From the NCBI GenBank assembly GCA_964511495.1, contig CAZEFT010000006.1:62001-126000 (forward strand): a stretch of 64,000 nucleotides of DNA, read 5' to 3'. Of this stretch, positions 1-8,923 are shown piece after piece; position 1 is the stretch's first letter; every line of letters starts with the position of its first letter. Below the pieces are notes generated by a model. It ran no database searches, was not told the DNA's origin, and was given only the letters and a program-made list of their open reading frames with translations. The DNA is from Litorimonas sp964511495 (lineage in GTDB: Bacteria > Pseudomonadota > Alphaproteobacteria > Caulobacterales > Maricaulaceae). The position numbers and the translations under genes are program-made.

Positions 1-114
1 AATATTTCGAGTCATCGCTCCAATTTGTATATTTTTGCCCCACTATAATTGAGAAATCAACTAAAAGCAGTATCCCCTCTCACTACTCCACCATTGAAAT
101 TCTCATAAGGATGT

Positions 115-140
115 AAAAGCCCGCAAATCATGCGGACTTT
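115..140 (-). terminator. Rho-independent terminator of the GH3 gene
   Basis: On the minus strand a 10-bp stem (AAAGTCCGCA / TGCGGGCTTT, one G-T pair) with loop TGATT runs into TTTT. It begins 13 bases after the GH3 stop codon. The T-run is short, so termination may be partial. Confidence 0.7.
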
Positions 141-152
141 CTTGATCCTGAT

Positions 153-2723
153 TTAGTCCAAACAACCCGCTTGGCCTTCATTGGTCACAAGACGAATATC
201 CGACACGGATAGAGATAGTGCGCCCTTGCTTTCAAGCACAAAAGGTTCACGAACCCCGGTCATTTCCGAGCCTTCAGCAAAGCAGGATAGCTTCACATTC
301 ATTTCGGCCCATTCGCCTTTCGCAGCAGATTTCAAAGTCTCATTTAGAGAGAGTGTAGAACATGTTCCCTCACCGCAATTCATCCGCAAAATCGCGTCAC
401 CTTGACCGACTGAATTGACACGATAACGCATATAAAGTGCCATATCGCCTGTGTTTTGACGTGAGAGATCAACTGGGTCGGCGGCAACGGACATAATTGC
501 CGTTCCGTTTCCAGAGAAATCCAAACGGCGGACATTTTCCTGCACACCGTCATCTTCCGGGCTTAAAACTACGCTATTGCTGGGTGATGTTGCGCTGCTT
601 GATGTCGCAACTGAACTACCCGACTCGTCCGTCAGAATAATCATCCATGGGAAGACAGCACCGCCGCTTTGAATATAATTTTCTGCATTGGTGCCTGACA
701 GTGCGACACCCGGATCTTCGGCGAGTGTGTCAACTTCAGAAGGTGAGGCATAGGACAGGCCATAGCCGTAAGCGAATAACGGATCGTAATTTTCATCTCC
801 GACATTAAGCGGCGTCTGAATAGCGGTACGCGGCCAACTATATGGTAGAACGCCTTTAAAGTCCGATGCCGTTCCGTCATCTTTTGCACCAAAGAGAACA
901 TCCATGGCGTAACCGCCTTCACTCCCGGGCAGCCAAGCCGCGACAAAAGCATCCGAAGCATTAATCTCGCGGTTCATCCACAGCGGACGGCCCGTCAAAA
1001 AGACAGCCACAACAGGAATGCCTTCGGCTTTGTATTTTTTGATGAGGTTTAATTCGGAGTCATCACCGGGCTTGTAAGCTAAAGTTTCAATATCACCCAT
1101 AAATTCGGCGTAAGGGTCTTCACCAAAGACAACAATCGCAACATCAGGCTTGGCCTCATAGCTGCCATCTTCGGACAAAATAGCGTCGCCGCCTACGGCT
1201 TCGGTATGGCGCTTCAACCCGTCATAGAAAGAACTGCCCCCCGGGAAATCAGAATTCTGATTGCCGGTACCCTGCCAATTCAGAGTCCAACCACCGGATT
1301 GTTTCCCGATGTTATCGGCCCCGTCACCTGTGATTAAAATTTTGCTCTTGGCAGACAAAGGCAAGACGCGCTCACCATTTTCTCGCTTATTATTTTTCAG
1401 CAGCACAAGAGATTCACGAACGGCCTGACGCGCGACCTCTTTATGCTCAGGATTAGCCAGTAAATCGTAATCGCCGGCATAAGCCCGAGTCGAAGGTTGA
1501 CCTGCTTCAAAAAGGCCTGAACGAATTTTCACCCGCAAAATGCGGCGCACGGCATCATCCAAACGATCAAGGTCCAGTTCGCCATTTTCTGCCTGAGCAA
1601 GCAAAGTTTCAAATAAACCCTTCCAGCTATCGGGCGCCATATACATATCCAGACCTGCGTGCAGGGCCTCCGGACAATCCGTATTCGTACATCCCTTGAC
1701 CTGACCGTGACCGTTCCAGTCTCCGACGATAAATCCGTCAAAGCCCATCCGCTCTTTCAAGACATCGGTCAACAGCCCTTTGTGACCATGCATCTTCTTT
1801 CCTTGCCAGCTATTGAAACTGGCCATCACGACCTGAACGCCAGCATCAATGGCCGGAGGATAACCCGCACCATGAATATCGCGTAGCTCTTCTTCGCTAT
1901 CGCTATTCTCACCTTGATCATTCCCACCTTGGGTTCCGCCATCGCCGAGGAAGTGCTTCGCCGTCGCAATGACATTTGGCCCCGTCAACCATTCATCACC
2001 GCTGGCTTCACCTTGAATACCTTCGATAAGTTTACCGGCATAGCTTGCCGTCACTTCAGGATTTTCTGCATAACCTTCATAAGTCCGACCCCAACGATCA
2101 TCACGTACCACCGCAATCGTTGGCGCAAATGTCCACTCTTGGCCACCAATTCGAATTTCCTTTGCCGTGACATCGCCAATCGCGCGCAAGAGCTCTGGGT
2201 TTCGTGTCGCGCCAAGCCCGATATTATGCGGAAAGACTGTCGCACCCGGAATGTTATTGTGACCATGAACGGCATCCGTACCCCACAACATCGGGATAAA
2301 AGGCACGCCGTCCCCGTAAGCCTCTTTTGACGCATCATAAAAATCATCCGCCAATTCCAACCAAGCGGACGCCGGAGAACGGTTATCGCCATTCGGGGCG
2401 GAATTACCGCCATTCAGAACGGAACCTAAGGGATAGGTTTTTAAATCTTCAGGAGAGATTGAACCAATATCAGCTTGCACAACTTGTCCGACTTTATGGC
2501 GGAGCGTCATTTGTGACATGAGGTCTGTGATACGGTCTTCAATGGCTGGGTCCAATCCCACCGGACTTTTGGCTGTTGGCCATATATCAGGATTGACGCT
2601 GCTCGGTGCGCGCATTTCTGTAGACGCCTCACTCGATTTATCATCTCCACAGCCTGCCAAAGATAAAGACAAAACGGCGGCAAGTGTAAAAAGACCTGTC
2701 GTTGAAAAAAGTGAAGTCCGCAT
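153..2723 (-). CDS. GH3 family beta-glucosidase / exo-beta-glucanase lipoprotein
   Basis: An exported glycoside hydrolase family 3 enzyme that releases glucose or short sugars from beta-glucans or cello-/laminari-oligosaccharides. The N-terminus has a signal peptide ending in a lipobox (LAGC, Cys25), so it is probably anchored in the outer membrane or periplasm. The GH3 N-terminal TIM barrel spans about residues 55-400; the family's KHF..DG segment is present and the expected nucleophile is Asp335 in GFIVGDW. The C-terminal alpha/beta sandwich (about 430-660) has the GEDPYAE segment. A further C-terminal beta domain (about 690-856) resembles that of ExoP-type exo-1,3/1,4-beta-glucanases. The start is supported by GGGGA upstream of the ATG. 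The exact linkage specificity cannot be read from the sequence. Confidence 0.9.
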   Translation of the reverse strand: MRTSLFSTTGLFTLAAVLSLSLAGCGDDKSSEASTEMRAPSSVNPDIWPTAKSPVGLDPAIEDRITDLMSQMTLRHKVGQVVQADIGSISPEDLKTYPLGSVLNGGNSAPNGDNRSPASAWLELADDFYDASKEAYGDGVPFIPMLWGTDAVHGHNNIPGATVFPHNIGLGATRNPELLRAIGDVTAKEIRIGGQEWTFAPTIAVVRDDRWGRTYEGYAENPEVTASYAGKLIEGIQGEASGDEWLTGPNVIATAKHFLGDGGTQGGNDQGENSDSEEELRDIHGAGYPPAIDAGVQVVMASFNSWQGKKMHGHKGLLTDVLKERMGFDGFIVGDWNGHGQVKGCTNTDCPEALHAGLDMYMAPDSWKGLFETLLAQAENGELDLDRLDDAVRRILRVKIRSGLFEAGQPSTRAYAGDYDLLANPEHKEVARQAVRESLVLLKNNKRENGERVLPLSAKSKILITGDGADNIGKQSGGWTLNWQGTGNQNSDFPGGSSFYDGLKRHTEAVGGDAILSEDGSYEAKPDVAIVVFGEDPYAEFMGDIETLAYKPGDDSELNLIKKYKAEGIPVVAVFLTGRPLWMNREINASDAFVAAWLPGSEGGYAMDVLFGAKDDGTASDFKGVLPYSWPRTAIQTPLNVGDENYDPLFAYGYGLSYASPSEVDTLAEDPGVALSGTNAENYIQSGGAVFPWMIILTDESGSSVATSSSATSPSNSVVLSPEDDGVQENVRRLDFSGNGTAIMSVAADPVDLSRQNTGDMALYMRYRVNSVGQGDAILRMNCGEGTCSTLSLNETLKSAAKGEWAEMNVKLSCFAEGSEMTGVREPFVLESKGALSLSVSDIRLVTNEGQAGCLD

Positions 2724-2981
2724 AATTATCCCCTAATTCAGATTTTTATAGTCTTTGCGCCGAACACACCGTCCTTGCCGAAGAGTTTACTGACAAATGC
2801 GATGTACAAGCACTTTCAGACCATACTGACAGCGCTGTCACTCTCTTGCAACAGTTTTAGGTAGAAAAATTATGAAATTTTTGGGAAAACGGAGAGGCTA
2901 GCAGCGAATTTAAAGACCTATGAGCTGGCTTCAGAAATGAAATCAACTAATGCGAAATGCCAAATTGCGGTCTGTATAGGT

Positions 2982-3053
2982 TTAGAGGCCTAGTAAGACA
3001 GAAAGCAAAATGACAAGTATGGCCAGAATAATGTTTTTTATTATCGTGATCAT
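2982..3053 (-). CDS. 23-residue hydrophobic membrane peptide (small ORF)
   Basis: A very short ORF reading MITIIKNIILAILV and continuing as an almost uninterrupted run of Ile, Leu and Val to the stop, enough for one membrane helix. It has a strong ribosome binding site (AAGAAGGGGACAATT before the ATG), the same type seen on the large genes of this window. It lies 46 bases downstream of the SGNH esterase gene, on the same strand, and 258 bases before the GH3 gene. Family and function are unknown. It could be a stress-type small membrane protein, a type I toxin-like peptide or a chance ORF; the good RBS and unbroken hydrophobicity favour a real gene. Confidence 0.45.
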   Translation of the reverse strand: MITIIKNIILAILVILLSVLLGL

Positions 3054-3099
3054 AATTGTCCCCTTCTTGCCCTGTATAAGCGCGTATTTCGCAAAATTG

Positions 3100-4809
3100 T
3101 CAATATTTTTCTGATGGGCGCTTCAGTTCTTGGGACAAAATATCGGCCCAAATCTGATATCCTTTGGCCGTCAAATGTAATCCGTCTTCGGTCACGTCAG
3201 GGCGCAAGGTGCCATCCGGGGCGGCGAAACTTTCCGTCAGATCAATAAAGGTCACGGCCATATCGCGCGCGATCTCCTTATAAGCCGAATTATAGGCTCT
3301 TACTTTTGCCATAGCGTCAGATTCGCGAGGCAAAACGGATTGTAGATAGATCTGCGTGTTCGGCTTTTTAGCTTGCAAGACCGCAATTATATCGCCGACA
3401 TGTCCGCCAACTTTTTCGGCGGAATGATTATAGCCAATATCATTAGTACCGATCATGATGACAATCTGATCGGGATCGTGTCTTAAAATTTCCGGCAATC
3501 GCGCCTGTAAGCCTTCCGCAATATCCCATCCAATCCCATGATTGGACATAGCTTCGGAAATAGAAGGCGGTAAGCTGTCTTTATGCCATTGCCATGCCTC
3601 TGTGATACTGTCTCCGGCGAAGAGAACACCGCCTTTTAGTGCGGGCTGTTTGATGATTTCCGTCATGCGTTGTTCAAAATGGGCTTTCCCACCCGGCAAC
3701 ATATTGGCCGGAGGGAGAATGACTGGCTCCTTTATTTCGGGCCGCTCAAGCTTATTAAATGACCACCCTATTGTATCGGCCAGATGTGCGCCGAGTTGGT
3801 TGGCCATAAGCTTCATACTATCGCGCCCCGGATGGTAATTGCAGCTCCAAATCAATCCTCTCTTCGCTAGTCCGACATTTAATGTTGAAATCTTCGGGTC
3901 GGATAGTTTTGCCATAGCCCAATCAATACCGTCCTGAATGGCTGCCCCTTTTTCGCCGTCGAGAAGCGGTCCGTTCACCGCAATAATATAAGCATTTGGG
4001 AAACGTTCGCGAAGATTGGACAGCATATCATAATAGCCGCTACGGAACTTGTCTTGTCCCGGATTAATAACAGACCAATCATTTGTTCCCAATGTTGTCA
4101 CAACCACATCAGGTATAAATTTCTGATGGTCCCAAACACCGCCTTCATCCGGCAAAGCATAATCAATTTGCATGGGCATGACGGGAGCGGGATTACCGTC
4201 CCAATTATGTACCACGCCACGCCCCGAAATAGCTATCAGTTGGAAAGCAGCCTCAAAGCCCTTTGCTGTTAAAGCCGCATAGGCTTGGTGGGGGGCATTG
4301 GTTGTCGGATTATATTGGCAGTCTTTGGAATCTCCGCGAACGCCAAACCCCGCCGTGATAGAATCTCCGATGAAAAGCATTTTACGGGACGGTTCACTTT
4401 GCGGCAAGAAACGCCCATTCGTTTCAATCGCCTCCAAGGTAAAGAGGCCGGTATCAAAGACTTCCGTTCGGCGAGACAAGACTACCTTAAAACGCGCTGT
4501 CTTCTCGCTATCCACCAAAACGTAATCATGCGTTCCGGCTTTCAGCTTTAGGGCAGACTCTTCGCCATTGACGAAGACATCCATAATCCCGTTTCCACCA
4601 TCTGTGAGACTTACGGTAAGTTCAGTCCCCTCAAAGAGTATTTCGGCTCCGCTGGCGGGCCAACCCATTTGATGGCCGCCCGTTTCCGTTTCTACATATC
4701 GTCCCGTTAGACGATAATCTTGCGTAGACGTTTCGTTCGGACCGCAAGCGGCCATTATGCCCGCGATTAAAATCAGGGTGGCAGAAAGCCAAAATCGTTT
4801 CACCGTCAT
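3100..4809 (-). CDS. Tandem SGNH-hydrolase lipoprotein (CE2-like plus GDSL esterase)
   Basis: A lipoprotein (lipobox IMAAC) with three parts: a beta-sandwich like the N-terminal domain of CE2 acetyl-xylan esterases (about residues 30-135), a first SGNH hydrolase domain (about 140-345) and a second one (about 395-565). Each has its own block-I motif, GDSIT, giving expected nucleophiles Ser150 and Ser401. Both have a TND segment (GTNDW, GTNDIGY), and the second ends in DGLHLTAKGY with the Asp-x-x-His pair. It probably removes acetyl groups from carbohydrate in the periplasm and may help the neighbouring GH3 enzyme. The upstream oxidoreductase gene ends 3 bases before it, indicating one transcript. 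Two complete catalytic domains in one chain is unusual. Confidence 0.85.
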   Translation of the reverse strand: MTVKRFWLSATLILIAGIMAACGPNETSTQDYRLTGRYVETETGGHQMGWPASGAEILFEGTELTVSLTDGGNGIMDVFVNGEESALKLKAGTHDYVLVDSEKTARFKVVLSRRTEVFDTGLFTLEAIETNGRFLPQSEPSRKMLFIGDSITAGFGVRGDSKDCQYNPTTNAPHQAYAALTAKGFEAAFQLIAISGRGVVHNWDGNPAPVMPMQIDYALPDEGGVWDHQKFIPDVVVTTLGTNDWSVINPGQDKFRSGYYDMLSNLRERFPNAYIIAVNGPLLDGEKGAAIQDGIDWAMAKLSDPKISTLNVGLAKRGLIWSCNYHPGRDSMKLMANQLGAHLADTIGWSFNKLERPEIKEPVILPPANMLPGGKAHFEQRMTEIIKQPALKGGVLFAGDSITEAWQWHKDSLPPSISEAMSNHGIGWDIAEGLQARLPEILRHDPDQIVIMIGTNDIGYNHSAEKVGGHVGDIIAVLQAKKPNTQIYLQSVLPRESDAMAKVRAYNSAYKEIARDMAVTFIDLTESFAAPDGTLRPDVTEDGLHLTAKGYQIWADILSQELKRPSEKY

Positions 4810-4812
4810 ATA

Positions 4813-5904
4813 TTAAACCAATGTTTTAAGGGCCTCGCCATCATAGGGCTCAAGATCGTCCAATCGTCCTTCTTTGACTTTCTGCGCCCAATAAGGATCC
4901 TGCAATAAAGCCCGACCGACCGCAATCATGTCGAATTCATCTCGTTCCATCCGCTCAATCAAATTATCCAGACTGGCAACTTCTGCCCCCTTCCCGACAA
5001 AGGCTTCGAAGAAGTCTCCTTTCAAGCCGACAGACCCCACGGAAATTGTCGGAACACCTGTGAGTTTTTTCGCCCATCCTGCAAAATTCAAATCTGAGCC
5101 TTCAAATTCCGGTTCCCAAAACCGTCTTTGCGAACAATGTAGAATATCAGCCCCGGCATCAGTCAAGCTTGTCAAAAACGCTTCCAATTCCTGCGGCGTC
5201 TCGGCTAGACGCGCTGAATAGTCCTGCTGTTTCCATTGAGAGACGCGAATACAAAGTGGCATGTCATCGCCCATGCCTTCGCGACATTTGCGGATGACTT
5301 CACGGGCAAACTCGGCTCGGTCAACCAATGTCCCGCCATATTTATCATCGCGTTGGTTCATGACGTCCCAGAAAAATTCGTCCACCAAATAGCCATGCGC
5401 ACCGTGGATTTCGACCATATCAAATCCGAGCCATTTCGCATTGGCAGCGGCACGGCCATAAGAGTCCGCCATATCTGCAATCTCTTCTTGAGTAGGAACA
5501 GGTAAAACCTGTTTGCCTGCATGCGTAAGTCCGGACGGGCTGTCAGAGGCCGCTTCAGGATGAGGGCCCATGCCGGGTTTGCGCAACATGCCCGTATGCC
5601 AAATTTGAGGCCCCATTTTTCCGCCTGCCTGATGTACAGCGGAGATGACGGCTTCCCACCCGGCCAAAGCTTCATTTGTATGAAAGTTCGGAATGCGCGG
5701 ATCATTAGACGCGCCGGGACGGTCAATCGTTGTGCCTTCAGACAGAATAAGCCCGACATCGGCCGCGGCTCTCTTGCGGTAATATTCAGCAACATTCTCA
5801 CCTGGGACACCCCCCGGAGAGAAACTCCGTGTCATCGGCGCCATGACAATCCGGTTGGACAGCGTCATAGATTTCAAGGAAAAGGGTTTAAACAAAGGTG
5901 ACAT
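4813..5904 (-). CDS. Old yellow enzyme family NADH:flavin oxidoreductase
   Basis: A single TIM-barrel FMN enzyme of the OYE family, about 363 residues, which reduces activated C=C bonds or nitro groups using NAD(P)H. Visible family features are the N-terminal LSNRIVMAPMTR, the HTGM segment, the EIHGAHGYLVDEFF stretch with the expected active-site residues, DKYGGT, and the C-terminal phosphate-binding part around IAVGRALL. It is cytoplasmic, with no signal peptide. I chose the internal Met (MSPLFKPF) because the family normally begins there; seven more residues are possible upstream. It forms a probable operon with the SGNH esterase and is divergent from the flavin monooxygenase gene. The physiological substrate is unknown. 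Confidence 0.87.
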   Translation of the reverse strand: MSPLFKPFSLKSMTLSNRIVMAPMTRSFSPGGVPGENVAEYYRKRAAADVGLILSEGTTIDRPGASNDPRIPNFHTNEALAGWEAVISAVHQAGGKMGPQIWHTGMLRKPGMGPHPEAASDSPSGLTHAGKQVLPVPTQEEIADMADSYGRAAANAKWLGFDMVEIHGAHGYLVDEFFWDVMNQRDDKYGGTLVDRAEFAREVIRKCREGMGDDMPLCIRVSQWKQQDYSARLAETPQELEAFLTSLTDAGADILHCSQRRFWEPEFEGSDLNFAGWAKKLTGVPTISVGSVGLKGDFFEAFVGKGAEVASLDNLIERMERDEFDMIAVGRALLQDPYWAQKVKEGRLDDLEPYDGEALKTLV

Positions 5905-6024
5905 TAAAAATCCTGTGACAATCAAATAATTATTAGGGCTTTATCACCCTCTCCCTATCGCCATATAAAGCGCGAATAAAGGAGCGTTTTGGTTTACGCC
6001 CCATTCGGAAAAAGGCAGCACCAG

Positions 6025-7218
6025 ATGAAACGCGCACTCATCATCGGAGCCGGCATTGGCGGTTTGACCGCCGCAATTGCCTTGGCTCAGCGAGGCTGGG
6101 CCGTTCATATTTTTGAACGCAGCGCCGCCTTAGGCGATGTCGGTGCAGGCCTGCAACAAAGTCCGAATGCCATGGCCGTCCATCAAGCGCTTGGAACGGC
6201 GGAGGCGATCAAGGCGGTAGCATGCGAGCCAGAAGCCGCGATTTTGCGGGATTATAAAACAGGTAAACCGCTCATGACTTCTCCGATGGTGGGGATATAT
6301 GAGGCGCGTTACGGCCATAAATACCTTCATATTCACCGCGCCGACCTGATTGCAATCCTCGCCAAACGCGCTGAAACACTGGGCGTGACAGTGCACTTCG
6401 ACCATGAGGTTGAGGAGGCCCAACAGATTGGCGAAATCCTTAACATCATTGCAGGACAACGCAATTATACGGGCGATGTATTGATTGGGGCAGATGGAAT
6501 CAAATCCGTATTAAGGCCTATGATTTCCGAAAACAGCCAACCGCGTTTCTCGCGGCAAGTGGCCTGGCGGGGTGTCGTCCCGACCCACCAATTACCTGAT
6601 GATTTCATACCTTTCGCCGCCAATAATTGGCTCGGCCCGCGACGCCATTTCGTCAGCTATTACATTCGTGGTGGGACACTCATAAATTTCGTCGCTGTAG
6701 AAGAGCGGAGTGATTGGGCGTCCGAAGATTGGAATGTTCCCGCCGATAAGGTTGAATTAGCGCAAGCCTTTTCGGGTTGGGATGAGCGTGTCACCCGACT
6801 TATTGCTGCTTGCGAAACGCCTTATTTGTGGGGTCTCTTTGATCACGCGCCGCTGAAAAAATGGAGTCAGGGCGCTATGACATTATTAGGCGATGCGGCC
6901 CACCCCATGCTACCCTTTATGGCGCAAGGAGCCTCTATGGCGATTGAAGATGGCTGGGTCTTAGCCGCCTGTTTGGCCGAAAGGCCCGAAGCAATTCCCG
7001 AAGCGCTTATGCGTTACGAGGCCCGCCGAAAACCTCGTACAACTCTGCTGCAAAATATCTCTCGTCGGAATGGGGCACTCTATCATATGCGGGCGGGGCC
7101 GAGCCGCTTCTGGCGCAACACCAAATTTAAAATAGGCTCACAATTCCCCCCCGCCGTTTTCGCGACATTGGATAAAATATATAAAGTGGACGTCACGAGA
7201 AACGACCCTTCCGCGTGA
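6025..7218 (+). CDS. FAD-dependent monooxygenase (salicylate / 3-hydroxybenzoate hydroxylase type)
   Basis: A class A flavoprotein monooxygenase that would hydroxylate an aromatic or similar ring with NAD(P)H and O2. The dinucleotide fold GAGIGGL lies directly at the N-terminus, the DG motif (GADGIKSVLR) near residue 160, and the second FAD motif GDAAHPMLPFMAQGA near 290. Length (about 397 aa) fits the salicylate 1-hydroxylase / 3-hydroxybenzoate 6-hydroxylase branch. A TTG start at 5989 with GGAG is also possible, but the ATG at 6025 places the Rossmann fold at the usual distance. No other ring-cleavage gene is adjacent, so the substrate is open. It is divergent from the OYE gene. Confidence 0.85.
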   Translation: MKRALIIGAGIGGLTAAIALAQRGWAVHIFERSAALGDVGAGLQQSPNAMAVHQALGTAEAIKAVACEPEAAILRDYKTGKPLMTSPMVGIYEARYGHKYLHIHRADLIAILAKRAETLGVTVHFDHEVEEAQQIGEILNIIAGQRNYTGDVLIGADGIKSVLRPMISENSQPRFSRQVAWRGVVPTHQLPDDFIPFAANNWLGPRRHFVSYYIRGGTLINFVAVEERSDWASEDWNVPADKVELAQAFSGWDERVTRLIAACETPYLWGLFDHAPLKKWSQGAMTLLGDAAHPMLPFMAQGASMAIEDGWVLAACLAERPEAIPEALMRYEARRKPRTTLLQNISRRNGALYHMRAGPSRFWRNTKFKIGSQFPPAVFATLDKIYKVDVTRNDPSA

Positions 7219-7221
7219 CTC

Positions 7222-7267
7222 GTCCATTCGAACGCGACGCCTGAAAGGCGTTAGTGAGAATGCTGTT
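7222..7267 (+). repeat. Hairpin repeat, copy 1
   Basis: It begins 4 bases after the monooxygenase stop. It has the form GTCCATTCGAACGCG, then the stem ACGCC-TGAAA-GGCGT, then TAGTGAGAATGCTGTT. Copy 2 at 7505-7552 has the same flanks but a different stem sequence that still pairs. Confidence 0.65.
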
Positions 7268-7304
7268 CCTTCGAAACCCCAAGCCTAGCAACAGCAGGAG
7301 ATAG

Positions 7305-7327
7305 ATTGCCGTGTCAACCACGGCAAT
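7305..7327. repeat. Palindromic element, 9-bp perfect stem
   Basis: ATTGCCGTG, loop TCAAC, CACGGCAAT. It resembles the dispersed ATTGCCnn...nnGGCAAT palindromes found in many alphaproteobacterial intergenic regions (from memory, not checked). It could also help end transcription from the monooxygenase gene, although no T-run follows. Confidence 0.45.
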
Positions 7328-7504
7328 GACGGGAGTGTTGGGGGTTGTTCTTATCTCTTCATATTGATTGTTTCGCTTCTTTCATGGCTTACGTTTTTTT
7401 CTTTCTTCGTTTCGTTGCATTTCAGTCTTGGAAAATGGGCTGTCTGCGGTGTTGTGGAGTTGAAGGTGGGAACCGTGTGTCTAGTGTGATTTTTTACAAG
7501 CCTT

Positions 7505-7552
7505 GTCCATCCGAACGCGGCACCGCGTAGCGGCGTTAGTGAGGATGCTGTT
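7505..7552 (+). repeat. Hairpin repeat, copy 2
   Basis: Second copy of the element at 7222. The left flank GTCCATCCGAACGCG and right flank GGCGTTAGTGAGGATGCTG are nearly identical to copy 1, while the stem is now ACCGC-GTA-GCGG. Confidence 0.65.
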
Positions 7553-7597
7553 TCGGTAAGGTATCCTATCCGAAAGCTTACCCTTTCGCGCTTCATT

Positions 7598-7622
7598 ATA
7601 TTTGATGCCCTGCATCAAATAT
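7598..7622. repeat. Perfect 10-bp inverted repeat
   Basis: ATATTTGATG, loop CCCTG, CATCAAATAT. It lies in the gap between convergent genes, 215 bases beyond the SDR stop. It could be a structured 3' element or a protein site; no T-run marks it as a terminator. Confidence 0.5.
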
Positions 7623-7836
7623 GGCCATTGCGCGCCCGCTTACTCAATGACAAACACAATGTCTTCACCAAACAAGTCAATGCGCACTCGATCTGCCCTG
7701 TGAAAAGAACAAGCTGAATATAGCAAAGCTTCACAGACAGTGGATCATTCTCTTGATTTTCTCACAAGAGACTGAATTTGCTGAGGGTTTCACAGCACTA
7801 AGTACGGATTATTCTGTTTCAGGGGCAAAGCGAACA

Positions 7837-8763
7837 TTAAAGAAATTTGTGAATAACGGTATTAGCATTATCTTGAGCGGACTCATTGTCAATAATCTCA
7901 GGCCAATGTTCCCCTTGGTTGGCTAGCCTTCCTGTTAGGCCTTTTTTGCTCCCCCACCAAACGCCAGAAGTGAAGTCTTCTTCATTCAACATCACATCCA
8001 CATAGCGCTTAGCGCCAACATCGACGGAATGGGCTCTACCGAGTGTTTGCATTATCCACATAGCCGTTTCCATGGTCAGTCTCTGAAAGAAGGGCAAGGA
8101 CTTCGTTCCAGACGTTCCACGTGCCATACCCGGGTCGATGGTCATAAACCTCATTTTCGGATGCTGTCGCGCCATGCTCATCGTCCAAAGAGCCCCCATG
8201 AGTTTGGTGGCGCCATATATGTCAGTATAAGACGAGCTTTCGTCAAATTTCGTGCCGTTTGCTACAGCCGTCCACTCTTCGATTGATCCCTCCGTAATTG
8301 GGGGTTTTGCAGCCCGGACTTCTGGGGCGCCCCTTGCCGCAAAACTGGCGACATACATAACTGACCCAGTTTCTGATATTTTACCGTTTTCGATAATGAG
8401 ATCAGTAAAGTGGACATGGCCTAGGACATTAATCGCGAAAATAAGCATGACGCTGTCCTTGGTGAGCTTTGTGGGTTCAGTGCCACCGCCACCGCCAGCG
8501 TTTAGAATAACTCCGTCAACTTTAGTGTCGATGCTTTCGGCAGCTTTGCGACACGACTTCAAATCACCAACATCGACAATCAAAATTTCGAAAATTTCCT
8601 TACCCGTCAGCTCTTCTAGTTTCTGAAGCGCTTCTTGAGCTTTTGTTTTGTTCCGACAGGCTAGAATAATTTTCGAGACCCCCTCCCGGAGGGCGAACTG
8701 TCTAGCTGCCTCGAAACCAAGTCCAGAATTCGCACCGGTTATTAAATAGGTATTGCTTGCCAT
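7837..8763 (-). CDS. SDR-family oxidoreductase (protochlorophyllide-reductase-like)
   Basis: A classical-type short-chain dehydrogenase of about 308 residues. The cofactor motif TGANSGLGFEAA is at the N-terminus, NAGGGGG follows the fourth strand, and the catalytic YxxxK is seen in DIYGATK. The closest general type is the protochlorophyllide-reductase/retinol-dehydrogenase-like SDR group, which is often NADP-dependent. The start at 8763 (MASNTYL) is preferred to 8769 because GAGG sits at good spacing. It is divergent from an AraC regulator 160 bases away, the usual arrangement for a regulator and its target, so expression probably depends on that protein. The substrate is unknown. Confidence 0.85.
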   Translation of the reverse strand: MASNTYLITGANSGLGFEAARQFALREGVSKIILACRNKTKAQEALQKLEELTGKEIFEILIVDVGDLKSCRKAAESIDTKVDGVILNAGGGGGTEPTKLTKDSVMLIFAINVLGHVHFTDLIIENGKISETGSVMYVASFAARGAPEVRAAKPPITEGSIEEWTAVANGTKFDESSSYTDIYGATKLMGALWTMSMARQHPKMRFMTIDPGMARGTSGTKSLPFFQRLTMETAMWIMQTLGRAHSVDVGAKRYVDVMLNEEDFTSGVWWGSKKGLTGRLANQGEHWPEIIDNESAQDNANTVIHKFL

Positions 8764-8923
8764 ATGCATCCTCGTGGTTTCATGTTTTTAACCGTAATAC
8801 TTGCGGCTCTACAATGACATATATTACTCATAAATAGGATTAAGTAGGCGAAATAGTCGCTAATACTTGCCTGATTGTATCATATGGGTTGAGAATGGTC
8901 TTGTAAGACGTTAGGTCGCCAAT

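Larger units (their letters stand above)
7219..7836. other. Gene-free stretch with several hairpin repeats
   Basis: No convincing gene in 618 bases. It holds two copies of a hairpin repeat (7222-7267 and 7505-7552), a 9-bp palindrome (7305-7327) and a 10-bp perfect inverted repeat (7598-7622). The short ORFs found here have no usable RBS or family signal. Confidence 0.6.

Noticed and set aside
7345..7596. Overlapping short ORFs on both strands between the monooxygenase and SDR genes
   Set aside because: They run through the repeat elements and have no RBS.
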